Shown: positions 25,763-37,277 of the stretch, piece after piece
Position numbering within the stretch: position 1 is the first letter of the stretch
Layout: the number at the start of each line of letters is the position of its first letter
From: Myxococcales bacterium
Lineage (GTDB): Bacteria > Myxococcota_A > Polyangia > Polyangiales > Ga0077539
Assembly (NCBI GenBank): GCA_013298625.1
Contig: JAAFIF010000010.1
Span: 1 to 64,000 of the forward strand
Reading direction: 5' to 3'
DNA length: 64,000 nucleotides
The notes under the pieces: generated by a model
Database searches by the model: none
What the model saw: the letters and a program-made list of their open reading frames with translations, nothing else
Told to the model about the DNA's origin: nothing
Made by a program: the position numbers and the translations under genes

Positions 25763-26710
25763 TTGACAGCGCCTCGCACGCGCCGCAACGCTCGAGGCGT
25801 CGTGGCCTATGTGTACCAGGGGTTCAGCGTCAGCACCGATGCGCTCAGCGCGCGCGTGCTCGCGCCGATCGAGCCCCGGATCGCGCGAGCGACGGACGCT
25901 GTGCGACAGTGTCGATCACCGCGCGAGGCGTGGGAGGCGTTGATCGCGCGGGGGATGATTCCGCTCGAGTGGGCAGAGGACGAGCGGCGTGCGTTTGCGC
26001 TGACGGGCAGAGGGCGAGCGACGCCGCTGCGGGTCGCCGACGCGGTGCGCATCGCAGCTGCGCCCGAGCAAGCGTTGGCAGCGGAGGGCGCCGCGCGGCT
26101 GTGCGCCGAGCGAGCGGCTCCGTGGATGCGCGAAGAGCGGGAGGGCGCTCCCGTGCACGAGCGGCCGATCCTGTGGCGCTTCGTCGCTCCTGCGCGTCGC
26201 CAACGTACGCGCGGAACCGGGGGCGTCGGCACGATCAGCGACTTGAATGTGTGGGTCCACTACGCAGAGATCGCCCACGACGACGCGCTGCGCGCGCTCG
26301 AGGCCGAGCCTGCTGCACCGCGATCGGGCTGGCGCGCGGCGATCGACGGGGTTGCCCGAGGGCTGCTCGAGCGCATCGGCCTGCGTTCGCAGCGGGCGAG
26401 CAGGGACTCGTGGGGAGAGCTGTGCGCGCAGTCCGCGGCGCGGTCGTTTGGGCTCTTGGAGAGCGCGATGTGGGACGTGCGGCTCGCGTGGACGTGGGAC
26501 GCGCTCGGCGCGATCGGCGCTGTGGCGCGCGAGTACAACGCGATGTTTCCGGGCCCTGCGCGGTGGCTCGGGGCGTCGTTTGCGTCGTTGCCGAACCCGT
26601 ACGAGCCCCGGGTGGCGCTGTGGCTGACGGGCTATGCGCCGCGGCTGTTGCTTCCGACGGCGATCGAGCTGGTGACCGTGAGCGCGAGCATCGGGGACGG
26701 TGTTCAATAG
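25763..26710 (+). CDS. Unknown protein ending inside a repeat
   Basis: A 315-residue soluble protein, helical and rich in Ala and Arg, without signal peptide or recognised domain. The start is uncertain: TTG at 25763, or GTG at 25802 (VAYVYQGFS). The last codons (encoding IGDGVQ and the TAG stop at 26708-26710) lie inside the first copy of the REP-like repeat at 26693-26740. The repeat may therefore have replaced the original 3-prime end of the gene. I do not recognise the family. The upstream region (25692-25762) is short and shared with the MYXO-CTERM gene. Confidence 0.5.
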   Translation: MTAPRTRRNARGVVAYVYQGFSVSTDALSARVLAPIEPRIARATDAVRQCRSPREAWEALIARGMIPLEWAEDERRAFALTGRGRATPLRVADAVRIAAAPEQALAAEGAARLCAERAAPWMREEREGAPVHERPILWRFVAPARRQRTRGTGGVGTISDLNVWVHYAEIAHDDALRALEAEPAAPRSGWRAAIDGVARGLLERIGLRSQRASRDSWGELCAQSAARSFGLLESAMWDVRLAWTWDALGAIGAVAREYNAMFPGPARWLGASFASLPNPYEPRVALWLTGYAPRLLLPTAIELVTVSASIGDGVQ

Positions 26711-27038
26711 TTCACGACAGCGGGATAACTCGGCGAGATTCCGACGGAGCGCTACGGGAAGGGGGCAACGAGAAGCGTGGATTGGGGGGGACGGCGCAGC
26801 GGCGGCCCACGGGGACGGTGCTCAATCGTTCACGGACGCGTCCGGCAGCGCAGCGAGGGTAGCGCAGACGCGGGCAACTGTGATCTCGCGGAGTTATCCC
26901 GGCGTCGTGAACTATTGAACACCGTCCCCGTGGGCTGCCCGCTGGCCGCTGCCTCGTCCCCGCTGCCCCCTTCCCGCAGCGCTCCATCGAAATCTCGCGC
27001 AGTTATCCCGGGGTCGTGAACTATTGAACACCGTCCCC
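26693..27038. repeat. Inverted cluster of four REP-like repeats
   Basis: A 48-base unit (core gttcaatagttcacgac and gggataact) occurs as A at 26693-26740 (plus), B at 26811-26838 (plus, degenerate), C at 26881-26929 (minus) and D at 26991-27038 (minus). The DNA linking A to B (gcgctacgggaagggggcaa near 26750) is itself the inverted partner of that linking C to D (ccccttcccgcagcgct near 26970). So the region is a long imperfect palindrome with A paired to D and B to C. Each unit begins with ggggacggt. This resembles REP or REPIN sequences mobilised by RAYT transposases; no transposase is in the window. The repeats, with the nrdJ terminator, fill 26711-27133. Confidence 0.85.
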
Positions 27039-27067
27039 GCGGAGCCCGCCCCCACCGAAAACACGAA

Positions 27068-27100
27068 AGCCCCCGCTGGTGACTCGCACCAACGGGGGCT
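27068..27100 (-). terminator. Rho-independent terminator of nrdJ
   Basis: Reading the minus strand, a 14-base stem (agcccccgttggtg with caccagcgggggct; one G-U pair) with a five-base loop cgagt is followed by ttcgtgtttt, a T-rich tail. It lies 33 bases after the nrdJ stop codon. This is the clearest terminator in the window. Confidence 0.85.
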
Positions 27101-27133
27101 CTCTTCGTGCCGCAGTGTCACTGCGCTACTCGA

Positions 27134-30652
<3,519 letters not shown>

Positions 30653-31091
30653 CTGATCAGCTCCGGTTGTAGCGCAGGGCGGTCGTACACCACAGGCAGT
30701 TGTGTCTACGGCTTCAAGCTGCCCCATCCGGTTGGGGGTCGAAAGTTCGTGACGACGATTTTCTCCTGGGAATCGTGCGGTCAACTACGTTTCGTCAACC
30801 CGCGAGAGGGCGAGTAGACAGAGCGCCTCGTTCGCGACAACTCCACCCCCCTCGCGAGCGCTGTGACCGACTCGGCACCGGCCCGCTCTGAGACGCTCGC
30901 AGCCCGATGATTCGCAGCTCACCCGCGCGAGCGCGCGCTGTCCACCGCGAGAATTCTCGGCTCGTTTTGCGATGACCCGCGGTCACGCTGCGCGATGAAC
31001 GATCGCGGCCCGCATGCAACAAATCGGCGTTGCATCCATGCACACCACCCTCACGCACGGGCCGCGCTCGCCGTGGCATCATGGCCGTCCT
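30653..31091. other. Divergent intergenic region
   Basis: A 439-base stretch between nrdJ (minus) and the lipoprotein gene (plus). It carries both promoters. I see a candidate NrdR-like palindrome at 30690-30705 and a tgcaac/gttgca inverted repeat near 31016-31035. No other gene, RNA or riboswitch is supported. Confidence 0.6.
30690..30705. promoter_or_regulatory. Possible NrdR-box-like palindrome
   Basis: The 16 bases ccacaggcagttgtgt have symmetric CACA and TGTG ends, as in NrdR boxes, 38 bases upstream of the nrdJ start. The center is GC-rich rather than the usual TATAT, and only one box is seen where two are typical. Treat as weak. Confidence 0.25.
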
Positions 31092-31754
31092 ATGCGCGAT
31101 CACGCTCGCTCGGCGCTGTTCTGCGCGGTCTTCGCTGCGGCCGTCGCATCCTGTGGGCCGTCGACGAAGCGCGATCTCTCGCAGGTTCCGCAGCGGCAGA
31201 TCTCGTTCGACGATCAGTGTCACCTGCAGTCGTACTTCGACCAGCGAAATAACAGCCCTGCGCGAGCCTTCAGGGTGCTCGACGAGACGCAGACCACCCT
31301 CGAGATGACCGTCGAAGACGACGACGGCCGCGAGCGACGACGCTCGGTCGAAGTCGGCTCGGGCGAGTACGAGATCTCTGATCGCCCCGCGCGACGACGG
31401 CTGCAGCAGCTCATCGACGACGAGTACAGCAACATCCCCGACCTCGGCCTGATGCGCCGCGGAGCGCACGTCCGCGTGCGCGTGCGCTACTGGGTCTCGA
31501 ACGCAGTGCGCAGGCTCGTCCCCACCAACACGATCACCGTCACCGGGCCGCTCGCGAGCGTGACCGTTCCCTTCAACCCGTGCGTGGGTGAGTTCTTGTT
31601 CGGCGCGGAGGTGTACGCGATGCGCAGGCGCTTCATCGATGACACCAACGCGCGCTCGTCGGGCCGGGTCGCCCCGAGCGAGGTCGCCGCCATCGAGAGC
31701 GAGCGGCGCGACGCAGGCGCGGGCGAAGCGGGCGCTGGAGACGCGGGTCCGTAG
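31092..31754 (+). CDS. Lipoprotein of unknown function
   Basis: A 220-residue lipoprotein. The start at 31092 (MRDHARSALFCAVFAAAVASC) gives a lipobox with Cys at residue 21. The mature part has no recognised domain; it includes RRRLQQLIDDEYSNIPDLG and a beta-rich segment ending near EVYAMRRRF. The C-terminus is an Ala/Gly/Asp-rich tail (GAGEAGAGDAGP). Longer in-frame starts at 31014 and 31038 lie before the signal peptide and are less likely. It is followed after 31 bases by the AhpD-like gene, so they may share a transcript. Confidence 0.65.
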   Translation: MRDHARSALFCAVFAAAVASCGPSTKRDLSQVPQRQISFDDQCHLQSYFDQRNNSPARAFRVLDETQTTLEMTVEDDDGRERRRSVEVGSGEYEISDRPARRRLQQLIDDEYSNIPDLGLMRRGAHVRVRVRYWVSNAVRRLVPTNTITVTGPLASVTVPFNPCVGEFLFGAEVYAMRRRFIDDTNARSSGRVAPSEVAAIESERRDAGAGEAGAGDAGP

Positions 31755-31785
31755 CCTTCGCCCACAGCGCGGCGTACACCGCGCC

Positions 31786-32118
31786 ATGGCCGGCTATTTC
31801 GACGACAAAGACCTCGCGCATTTCGGAGCCATGGGCGAGCACGCCCCCGAGCTCTGGAAGAAGTTCATGGAGTACTACTCCGCTGCCTTCGAAGAAGGGC
31901 AGCTCAGCAAGCGCGAGAAGCTCCTGCTCGGCTTCGTCGTCGCGCACAGCGAGAAGTGCCCCTACTGCATCGACAGCTACACTCAGCAAGCGCTCGCGCA
32001 CGGGCTCACGATGGAGCACCTCACCGAGGCCCTGCACTGCGCGGCCTCGCTGAAGGCCGGCATCACCATGGCCCACGGACTGGTCACCCGCAACATCGTG
32101 AACAAGAAGTCCATGTGA
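31786..32118 (+). CDS. AhpD-like peroxidase, arsenosugar-type
   Basis: A 110-residue all-helical protein of the carboxymuconolactone decarboxylase/AhpD fold. The redox motif CPYCIDSYTQQALAHG (C-x2-C then H) lies at residues 58-73; LSKREKLLLGFVVAHSEK precedes it and ITMAHGLVTRN follows. The N-terminus (FGAMGEHAPELWKKFM) resembles the group annotated as arsenosugar biosynthesis-associated peroxidase-like. No arsM or arsS gene is in the window, so an arsenic role is unproven. The likely activity is a thiol-dependent peroxidase or disulfide reductase. It is convergent with a Nudix gene. Confidence 0.78.
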   Translation: MAGYFDDKDLAHFGAMGEHAPELWKKFMEYYSAAFEEGQLSKREKLLLGFVVAHSEKCPYCIDSYTQQALAHGLTMEHLTEALHCAASLKAGITMAHGLVTRNIVNKKSM

Positions 32119-32144
32119 GAATTCACTGCTGATTCTGCGACGGA

Positions 32145-32666
32145 TCACCGACGCAAACCGCCGTACGTCGCCCAGTACAAGAGCACCGCGATGCTCTTGC
32201 TGTCCTCGATGCGACCGTCGCGCACCATCGCGAGGCACTCGTCCCACGCGCACGCGAACGGGACGATCCGCTCGTCGTCCTCGAGCTTCTGCCCCACCGC
32301 GGTGAGCCCGCGCGCGACGAACGCGTGCATGCGCTCGTCGCTCACGCCGGGGCCGATGAAGAAGCTCAACAGGGGCTCGACGGACCGGGCTTCGTAGCCG
32401 GTCTCTTCGATGAGCTCGCGCTGGGCGCAGGCGAGCGGGGGCTCGTTGGGCGCCATCGTTCCGGCGGCGAGCTCGATCAGCGCGCGGCCGACGCTCACGC
32501 GCTCGTTGCGGATGAGCACCACGCGACCGTCGTCGAGCAACGGCAAGAGCACCACCGAGCCAGGGTGCACGACGACCTCGCGGCGCCGCGATCGTCCTGC
32601 GCGAGAGTGATCTTCGCGCGCGACCAACGCCCAGCGCGCGCCCTGATAGAGAACCTCGTCCTTCAC
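32145..32666 (-). CDS. Nudix hydrolase, ADP-ribose pyrophosphatase type
   Basis: A 173-residue protein. The Nudix box is GTMAPNEPPLACAQRELIEETGY (G-x5-E-x7-RELIEETG), complete. The preceding AAG and the later loop PGVSDERMHAFVARGL are characteristic of ADP-ribose pyrophosphatases of the NudF type. A role in removing ADP-ribose or a sugar nucleotide is likely. It is the last gene of a minus-strand run with the CDP-alcohol phosphatidyltransferase, regulator and exported protein, with a gap of 15 bases to the previous gene. The start is ATG at 32666. Confidence 0.85.
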   Translation of the reverse strand: MKDEVLYQGARWALVAREDHSRAGRSRRREVVVHPGSVVLLPLLDDGRVVLIRNERVSVGRALIELAAGTMAPNEPPLACAQRELIEETGYEARSVEPLLSFFIGPGVSDERMHAFVARGLTAVGQKLEDDERIVPFACAWDECLAMVRDGRIEDSKSIAVLLYWATYGGLRR

Positions 32667-32681
32667 GGCGCGAGAGTGTAC

Positions 32682-33224
32682 TCACTGCACGCGAGCGCGG
32701 CGCGCGTAGCTCACCGCGGCGAGGGCGCCGACCACCGCGGTCGCGACGCACAGCTCGACGTGCCTCACCCGTACGATCGCGAGGATCACCGCAGTGAACT
32801 GCAGGGCCGTGGTGAGCTTTCCGAAGGCGTTGGCGCGTTGTTCTTCGTGCAGGGCGTGGTCGTCGCGTCGCAGCGCGACCCACAGCGTGACGAGCACCTC
32901 GCCGGCGTCGCGCACGCCGAGCAGCAGGGCTTCTTCGAGCGTGAGCAAGTGCGCGTGCCAGAGCGACCACGCGACGCTGAGCACCAGCAGCTTGTCCGTC
33001 GCGCCGTCGACCAGCGCGCCAGTGGCAGTGCACTGGTTGAAGCGGCGCGCCCACCATCCGTCGAGCACGTCGCTGAGCCCGCCGAGCGCGAGCACCAGCA
33101 GCGCCCAGCGCGGCTCGGTGACGACGAACACGAACGCGACAGCCAGCGGAGCGCGCGACAAGCTGAGCAGCGACGGGACCGTCAGCAGGTCACGCCACGC
33201 GTACTTCGCGTCGGGCGCCGCCAT
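32682..33224 (-). CDS. CDP-alcohol phosphatidyltransferase
   Basis: A 180-residue integral membrane protein. The family signature is complete: DVLDGWWARRFNQCTATG then ALVDGATDK (D-x2-DG-x2-AR-x8-G-x3-D-x3-D) at about residues 52-78. Several hydrophobic segments surround it. It transfers a phosphoalcohol group from CDP-diacylglycerol; PgsA (glycerophosphate) or a related cardiolipin-type enzyme is likely, but the alcohol cannot be told from sequence. It is four bases after the response regulator gene and 15 before the Nudix gene, so they are probably co-transcribed. The housekeeping pgsA is probably elsewhere. Confidence 0.85.
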   Translation of the reverse strand: MAAPDAKYAWRDLLTVPSLLSLSRAPLAVAFVFVVTEPRWALLVLALGGLSDVLDGWWARRFNQCTATGALVDGATDKLLVLSVAWSLWHAHLLTLEEALLLGVRDAGEVLVTLWVALRRDDHALHEEQRANAFGKLTTALQFTAVILAIVRVRHVELCVATAVVGALAAVSYARRARVQ

Positions 33225-33228
33225 CGGC

Positions 33229-33903
33229 TCACCTCGGCTCGCGGTCGTCCAGCGGAACGAGCCCCAGCCGAATCGCCGACCGCACCAGCGCCGCGCTGTT
33301 GGGCGCGTCGAGCTTCACCATGAGCCTCGCGCGGTGCGTCTCGACGGTCTTGGGGCTCACGCCGAGCAGCTCGCCGATCTCGACGCTCGAGCGCCCGTAC
33401 GCGACGTGCTGAAGCACTTCGCACTCGCGCGGAGTGAGCCCAGGGTCGGCGTCGGTCGGCACCTTCGCGACGGCGACGCCGGGGTCCTTCACGCCCGCGC
33501 CGAAGTACGTTTCACCGCGGGCGATCGCGCGGATCGCGTCGACGAGCTGCGAGAGCCCGTTGCCCTTGAGCAGGTACCCAGAGGCGCCTGCGCGCACCGC
33601 AGGACGCACGTACTCGTCGCCGCCGTGCATGCTGAGCACGAGGACCTTGACGCCCAAGTTGCTCACCGCGCGCGTCGCGCTGACGCCGTCGAGCTTGGGC
33701 ATCGAGAGGTCCATCACGACGACGTCGGGAGAGAGCTTCTCGCACTCTCGCACGCACGCTTCGCCGTCGTCCGCTTCGCCGATCACGGCGAGGTCGGCGC
33801 ATCGCGAGAGCAGCGCGCGCAGCCCCTCGCGCACGATCGTGTGGTCTTCAGCGAGCAGGACGCGGGTCACAGTCGCGGCGGCGGGAGCGTGCGTGGTGTC
33901 CAC
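33229..33903 (-). CDS. NarL/LuxR-type response regulator
   Basis: A 224-residue protein. The receiver domain has LLAEDHTIVREGLRALL and MDLSMPKLDG, where the Asp in VVVMDLSMP is the phosphoacceptor, and KVLVLSMHGGDEYV with the conserved downstream residues; the Lys is in GYLLKGN. The C-terminal part is a LuxR helix-turn-helix: LTPRECEVLQHVAYG and SVEIGELLGVSPKTVETH. No histidine kinase is adjacent, so its partner is elsewhere. It precedes the CDP-alcohol transferase gene by four bases and follows the exported protein by 25. The start is ATG at 33903. Confidence 0.93.
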   Translation of the reverse strand: MDTTHAPAAATVTRVLLAEDHTIVREGLRALLSRCADLAVIGEADDGEACVRECEKLSPDVVVMDLSMPKLDGVSATRAVSNLGVKVLVLSMHGGDEYVRPAVRAGASGYLLKGNGLSQLVDAIRAIARGETYFGAGVKDPGVAVAKVPTDADPGLTPRECEVLQHVAYGRSSVEIGELLGVSPKTVETHRARLMVKLDAPNSAALVRSAIRLGLVPLDDREPR

Positions 33904-33928
33904 TCGCCAACTGTATCAACTGCGGCGC

Positions 33929-34786
33929 TCAGCGCACGATCACAGGGGGGCGCTCTTCGTCGCTTCCGGTCGCGCGAACGTCAGTGTTTTCACTGGTCGA
34001 AGGGCGCACGCTGGCCGAGGGCTCGCTGGCCGCGGGGCGCACGTCTTGCGACGGGCGCACGCCGGTTGCGCTCGCGGTGCGCGGCGCGGTCGCTCCCGAG
34101 CTCGTCGGGCCGCTCTCGGGCAGCGAATACCGCGGAAAATCCAGCATGATAAACGTGATCCCCTCGGGCCCCGCCTGCTGCGACTGCGTGGGCTGCGCGC
34201 CGCTCGCGCGGGTCTCGACGACGAGGTCCACCGCGCCGCGCCGCGTGCGCAGGTACGCGCGAGTGATGGGCGTCGCGAAGGCGACGGTCTCGAGGGCGCG
34301 ACGGTTGTTCGACAGCGGGACGCTCGCGCGCTCGAGGCGATAGACGAGCCTGCCGGGCTCGGTGATCACCGTGATCCGCGGGACCGCAGAGACCGCGAGA
34401 AACAAGCGCGATCCCTGCTCGGTCATTTGAAAGCCCGGCCACGCGACGACGACCCGCCCGTCGCGCGAGCGGCGGCGAGCCCAGCGACGAAGCACCGCGT
34501 ACTCGCTCGATCCGGGAGTGACCCCTGCGTACTCCCACCACGCGCGCTCGCGGTGCGTCGTCACGCTCGCGTTGCCGCCGCGGCCTGCGCCGGCGTTGGT
34601 GATGGTGGCGTTGCGCTCGTTCGTCGCTGAATTCGCTGTCGATCCGCCTTCGCCCGACCGGCGCACGGACGCGGTCGAGCCACCTTCGTTGGGGTCTTCG
34701 ACGCGTCGGCCCTGCGCAAAGGACGGCGCCGCGACAGCGGTGCAGAGGGCCGCGCTCGCGAGCGCTGCGACAATCGAGGCTTTCAT
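33929..34786 (-). CDS. Exported protein of unknown function
   Basis: A 285-residue protein with a signal peptide (IVAALASAALCTAVAAP, cleaved near SFAQG). A spacer rich in Gly, Ser, Thr and Asn (GGSTASVRRSGEGGSTA) follows. The middle domain, about residues 75-205, is beta-rich with LFLAVSAVPRITVITEP and LVYRLERASVPLSNNRRALE, resembling an AMIN-type or beta-sandwich domain that binds cell-wall material; this is inference. The last 70 residues are low complexity (Ser, Ala, Thr, Pro). It is the fourth gene of the minus-strand run, 58 bases after the sulfatase-like gene. Confidence 0.6.
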   Translation of the reverse strand: MKASIVAALASAALCTAVAAPSFAQGRRVEDPNEGGSTASVRRSGEGGSTANSATNERNATITNAGAGRGGNASVTTHRERAWWEYAGVTPGSSEYAVLRRWARRRSRDGRVVVAWPGFQMTEQGSRLFLAVSAVPRITVITEPGRLVYRLERASVPLSNNRRALETVAFATPITRAYLRTRRGAVDLVVETRASGAQPTQSQQAGPEGITFIMLDFPRYSLPESGPTSSGATAPRTASATGVRPSQDVRPAASEPSASVRPSTSENTDVRATGSDEERPPVIVR

Positions 34787-34844
34787 GGATTCATCGGTGA
34801 TTGGAGCACACCCCGCTGCGGAGCGCCCAATTTCGGCAACGCGC

Positions 34845-37277
34845 TCAGTGCCGAGCCATGCCTTGGCGAAGCGCCGCGACGATCTCGTCGGACAGCGCGC
34901 GGGTCGACGGCTGAAAGCGCTCGGGGTCGCTGCCGCCGGCTTCGCGAAAGCCCGCGAGGGTTCGCTCTGCGAAGGTCAGCGCGATCGGGCGCTGCGCGCG
35001 CAGGTCGTTTTGCGCCAACGGATCACTCTCTGGCGCGATGAGCACGATGTTGGCGCCGCCGCGCGAGGTGAGCGCGAGCAGGTCGCCGAAGCGCAGGGCG
35101 AGGTCGTTGCGGGCGCCGAGCGCGCTCACGAACCCGCGAGGATGCACGCCGAGCGGGCTGCTCGCCGCGAGGGACACCGGCGCGAAGCTGCCGCGCCAGG
35201 GGCCGTGCACGCCCAAGCGCTCGAGCACCGTCGCGTTGGCGTCGAGGGCGTCGACGACCTCGGTGAGCACCCGCGGTCGAACGCCGGGCGCGCGCACGAG
35301 CACAGCGCTCTCGCTGACGACCGAGAACGCGACGGGCCCCTCGCCGATCCAGCGGTCTTCGCCCAGGGCCGTCGCGCGAGAGCCCACCACGACGATGACC
35401 GTTTGCTCGAGCAGGTTGGCCTCGCGCAAGCGGTCGATCGCCTGGCTGAGCGCGCGGTCGACGTTGGCCATCGCGGCGTCGTAGAGCGTGACGACGCGCT
35501 CGAAGCTGGTGCTCTCGGGCGCGCGCGGGGCGAGCGCGAAGACCGCAGTGCCCTCGGGCTGCAGGGCGTTTTCGGGCGGGTTGGGGTCGAGCTGCAGCAG
35601 CAAATCACGGGGCGGATCGAAGGGCGGGACCCCCGCGCGCGTCACGACCATCGCGAACGCGCGGCGGTCGCGTTGGGTCACGAGCCACTCGGCCGCGAGC
35701 CCGAAGGGGACCTCGGCGCGACAGCGCACAGCGTCGCCCGGACACGTGCGCACTTCGCCGTAGCCGCGGTCGAGCCCCGAGCCTTCGAGCCACTTGTCGT
35801 CGGCGAACATCGCGGTGGCCATTCCGCCTTCGCGCAGCATGGCGCCCATGGTGGGAGCGCGCTCGTCGTGCGTGTCCGTCCAGTCTTCCATGCGATGCCC
35901 TTCGGGGGTGAGCCCCGTGAGCATGCTGGCCATCGCGGGCAGCTCGCGGCCCGAGGGGACGAGCACCCTGGCGACGAGCCCTTCGCGCGCGAGGCGAGCG
36001 AACCCGCCGTGCGACAACCTCGCGTTGACCGCAGGAATCACCCGGTCCGCGCGCAACCCTCGCACCACGACGAAGAGCGCGTGGCGGATGGGCGCGAGCG
36101 TCGGGGCGGGCGCGGTGCGCGCGATCACCCGCGGGTCTGCGAAGGCCACGCGGACGTCCGCGCGCGCTACGCCGCCGTCGGAAAGCAGCGCAACCGAGCC
36201 AGCGTCCTCGTCGGGCGGCGCGGGCTCGGCAGCGAACGTCACGCGCACAGCGCGGTTCGAGAAGCGCGCGAGGTCGAGAGAGACCTCGCTCCACGGTTGG
36301 TTCGCGCGGACGATCACCGAGTGATCGAGCGCAGGAGCGTCGTCGCTCTCGACGCGGATGCGCGCGACGATGGGGGCCGAGTTCGTTCCGCGGATGCCCT
36401 CGGCGGTGACGGCGGTGCGCAGCGTCGCGGCCGCGGGCAAGACGGTGACCCACGATGCGCGCGTGGGCGCGTAGAGCGTGAGCGATCGCCGGGGAGTGTG
36501 ATCGATGCGCACGTCCGCGACGAGGTCCGCCGCGCGCGCGACGGTCGCGCCCGCGCGCCCGATGTGCACCCAGTCGATCTCGATGACCGGGCGCTGTTGC
36601 GGCGGTTGAGCGACGGACGAAGGCGCGCCGGCGTCGCGGCCTCGCGCGGCTTCTTCCGCAGAAATCACCGGCGGGAGCAGCAATCGACGCGCGGCGCGCG
36701 ACACGGGCGCAGGGTCGCTCTCGATCTTGTTGGCGCCGAGAAATCGCAGCTCGACCAGCGAGACGTCGCGCGTAAACCGCTCGGGCGCGACGGGCAGCTC
36801 GATCACGTGCGTCCCTTCGTCCGTCGGAAACAACGCCTGCCGCACCGGAACGCCGTCGACCAACACCAACACCTTGTGCGCCCTCGCCTTGCGCACGCGC
36901 AGCCGCACGCGATCGGGCGGGTTGGCCGTGTCGATCGGCACGCGCAGCCGCAGCCGCGGGCCGACCTCGGCCCAGCTGTCTCCGTTGACTTCGCCCATGC
37001 GCGTCGGGACAGGAGGCAGCACAAACGCCGCGCTCTGCGCCTCGCCGAGGTCGACCACTGGGCCGTCGACGTCGATGGCGCCGTTGCGAAGCGGCTCGAG
37101 CAGATCCACCGCGCCGGGCTCGTCGAGGGCGAGCGCCGGGCTCGATCGAGTGCTGCGATCATCGGGCGTCGCGCCGCGCGCGCTCGGGTCACCGACGGAC
37201 GAGAGCGATCGGTCTCGACCACATCCGAGCGTGATCAGCGCGCTCAGAATCAGCGTCCAACGGCTACGAAGGGTCAC
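34845..37277 (-). CDS. Degenerate sulfatase-like lipoprotein
   Basis: An 810-residue lipoprotein: lipobox LITLGC near residue 19. The first 350 residues include a Pro/Ala-rich spacer and two beta-rich segments. The C-terminal half has the alkaline-phosphatase/sulfatase fold: FVVVRGLRADRVIPAV where active sulfatases have DTLRAD, then SGRELPAMASMLTGLTPEGH where they have SCTPSRASLLTG-like residues. The metal-binding Asp and the catalytic Cys/Ser-Pro-Arg are not kept, so it may be inactive or bind rather than cleave. Later segments (ANVDRALSQAIDRLREANL, TVIVVVGSRATALGE) match the fold. The GTG start overlaps the stop of the hybrid regulator gene by four bases, so they are translationally coupled. 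Confidence 0.75.
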   Translation of the reverse strand: MTLRSRWTLILSALITLGCGRDRSLSSVGDPSARGATPDDRSTRSSPALALDEPGAVDLLEPLRNGAIDVDGPVVDLGEAQSAAFVLPPVPTRMGEVNGDSWAEVGPRLRLRVPIDTANPPDRVRLRVRKARAHKVLVLVDGVPVRQALFPTDEGTHVIELPVAPERFTRDVSLVELRFLGANKIESDPAPVSRAARRLLLPPVISAEEAARGRDAGAPSSVAQPPQQRPVIEIDWVHIGRAGATVARAADLVADVRIDHTPRRSLTLYAPTRASWVTVLPAAATLRTAVTAEGIRGTNSAPIVARIRVESDDAPALDHSVIVRANQPWSEVSLDLARFSNRAVRVTFAAEPAPPDEDAGSVALLSDGGVARADVRVAFADPRVIARTAPAPTLAPIRHALFVVVRGLRADRVIPAVNARLSHGGFARLAREGLVARVLVPSGRELPAMASMLTGLTPEGHRMEDWTDTHDERAPTMGAMLREGGMATAMFADDKWLEGSGLDRGYGEVRTCPGDAVRCRAEVPFGLAAEWLVTQRDRRAFAMVVTRAGVPPFDPPRDLLLQLDPNPPENALQPEGTAVFALAPRAPESTSFERVVTLYDAAMANVDRALSQAIDRLREANLLEQTVIVVVGSRATALGEDRWIGEGPVAFSVVSESAVLVRAPGVRPRVLTEVVDALDANATVLERLGVHGPWRGSFAPVSLAASSPLGVHPRGFVSALGARNDLALRFGDLLALTSRGGANIVLIAPESDPLAQNDLRAQRPIALTFAERTLAGFREAGGSDPERFQPSTRALSDEIVAALRQGMARH

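Noticed and set aside
30653..31013. Cobalamin riboswitch upstream of nrdJ
   Set aside because: The conserved B12-box and core sequences were looked for on the minus strand and not found.
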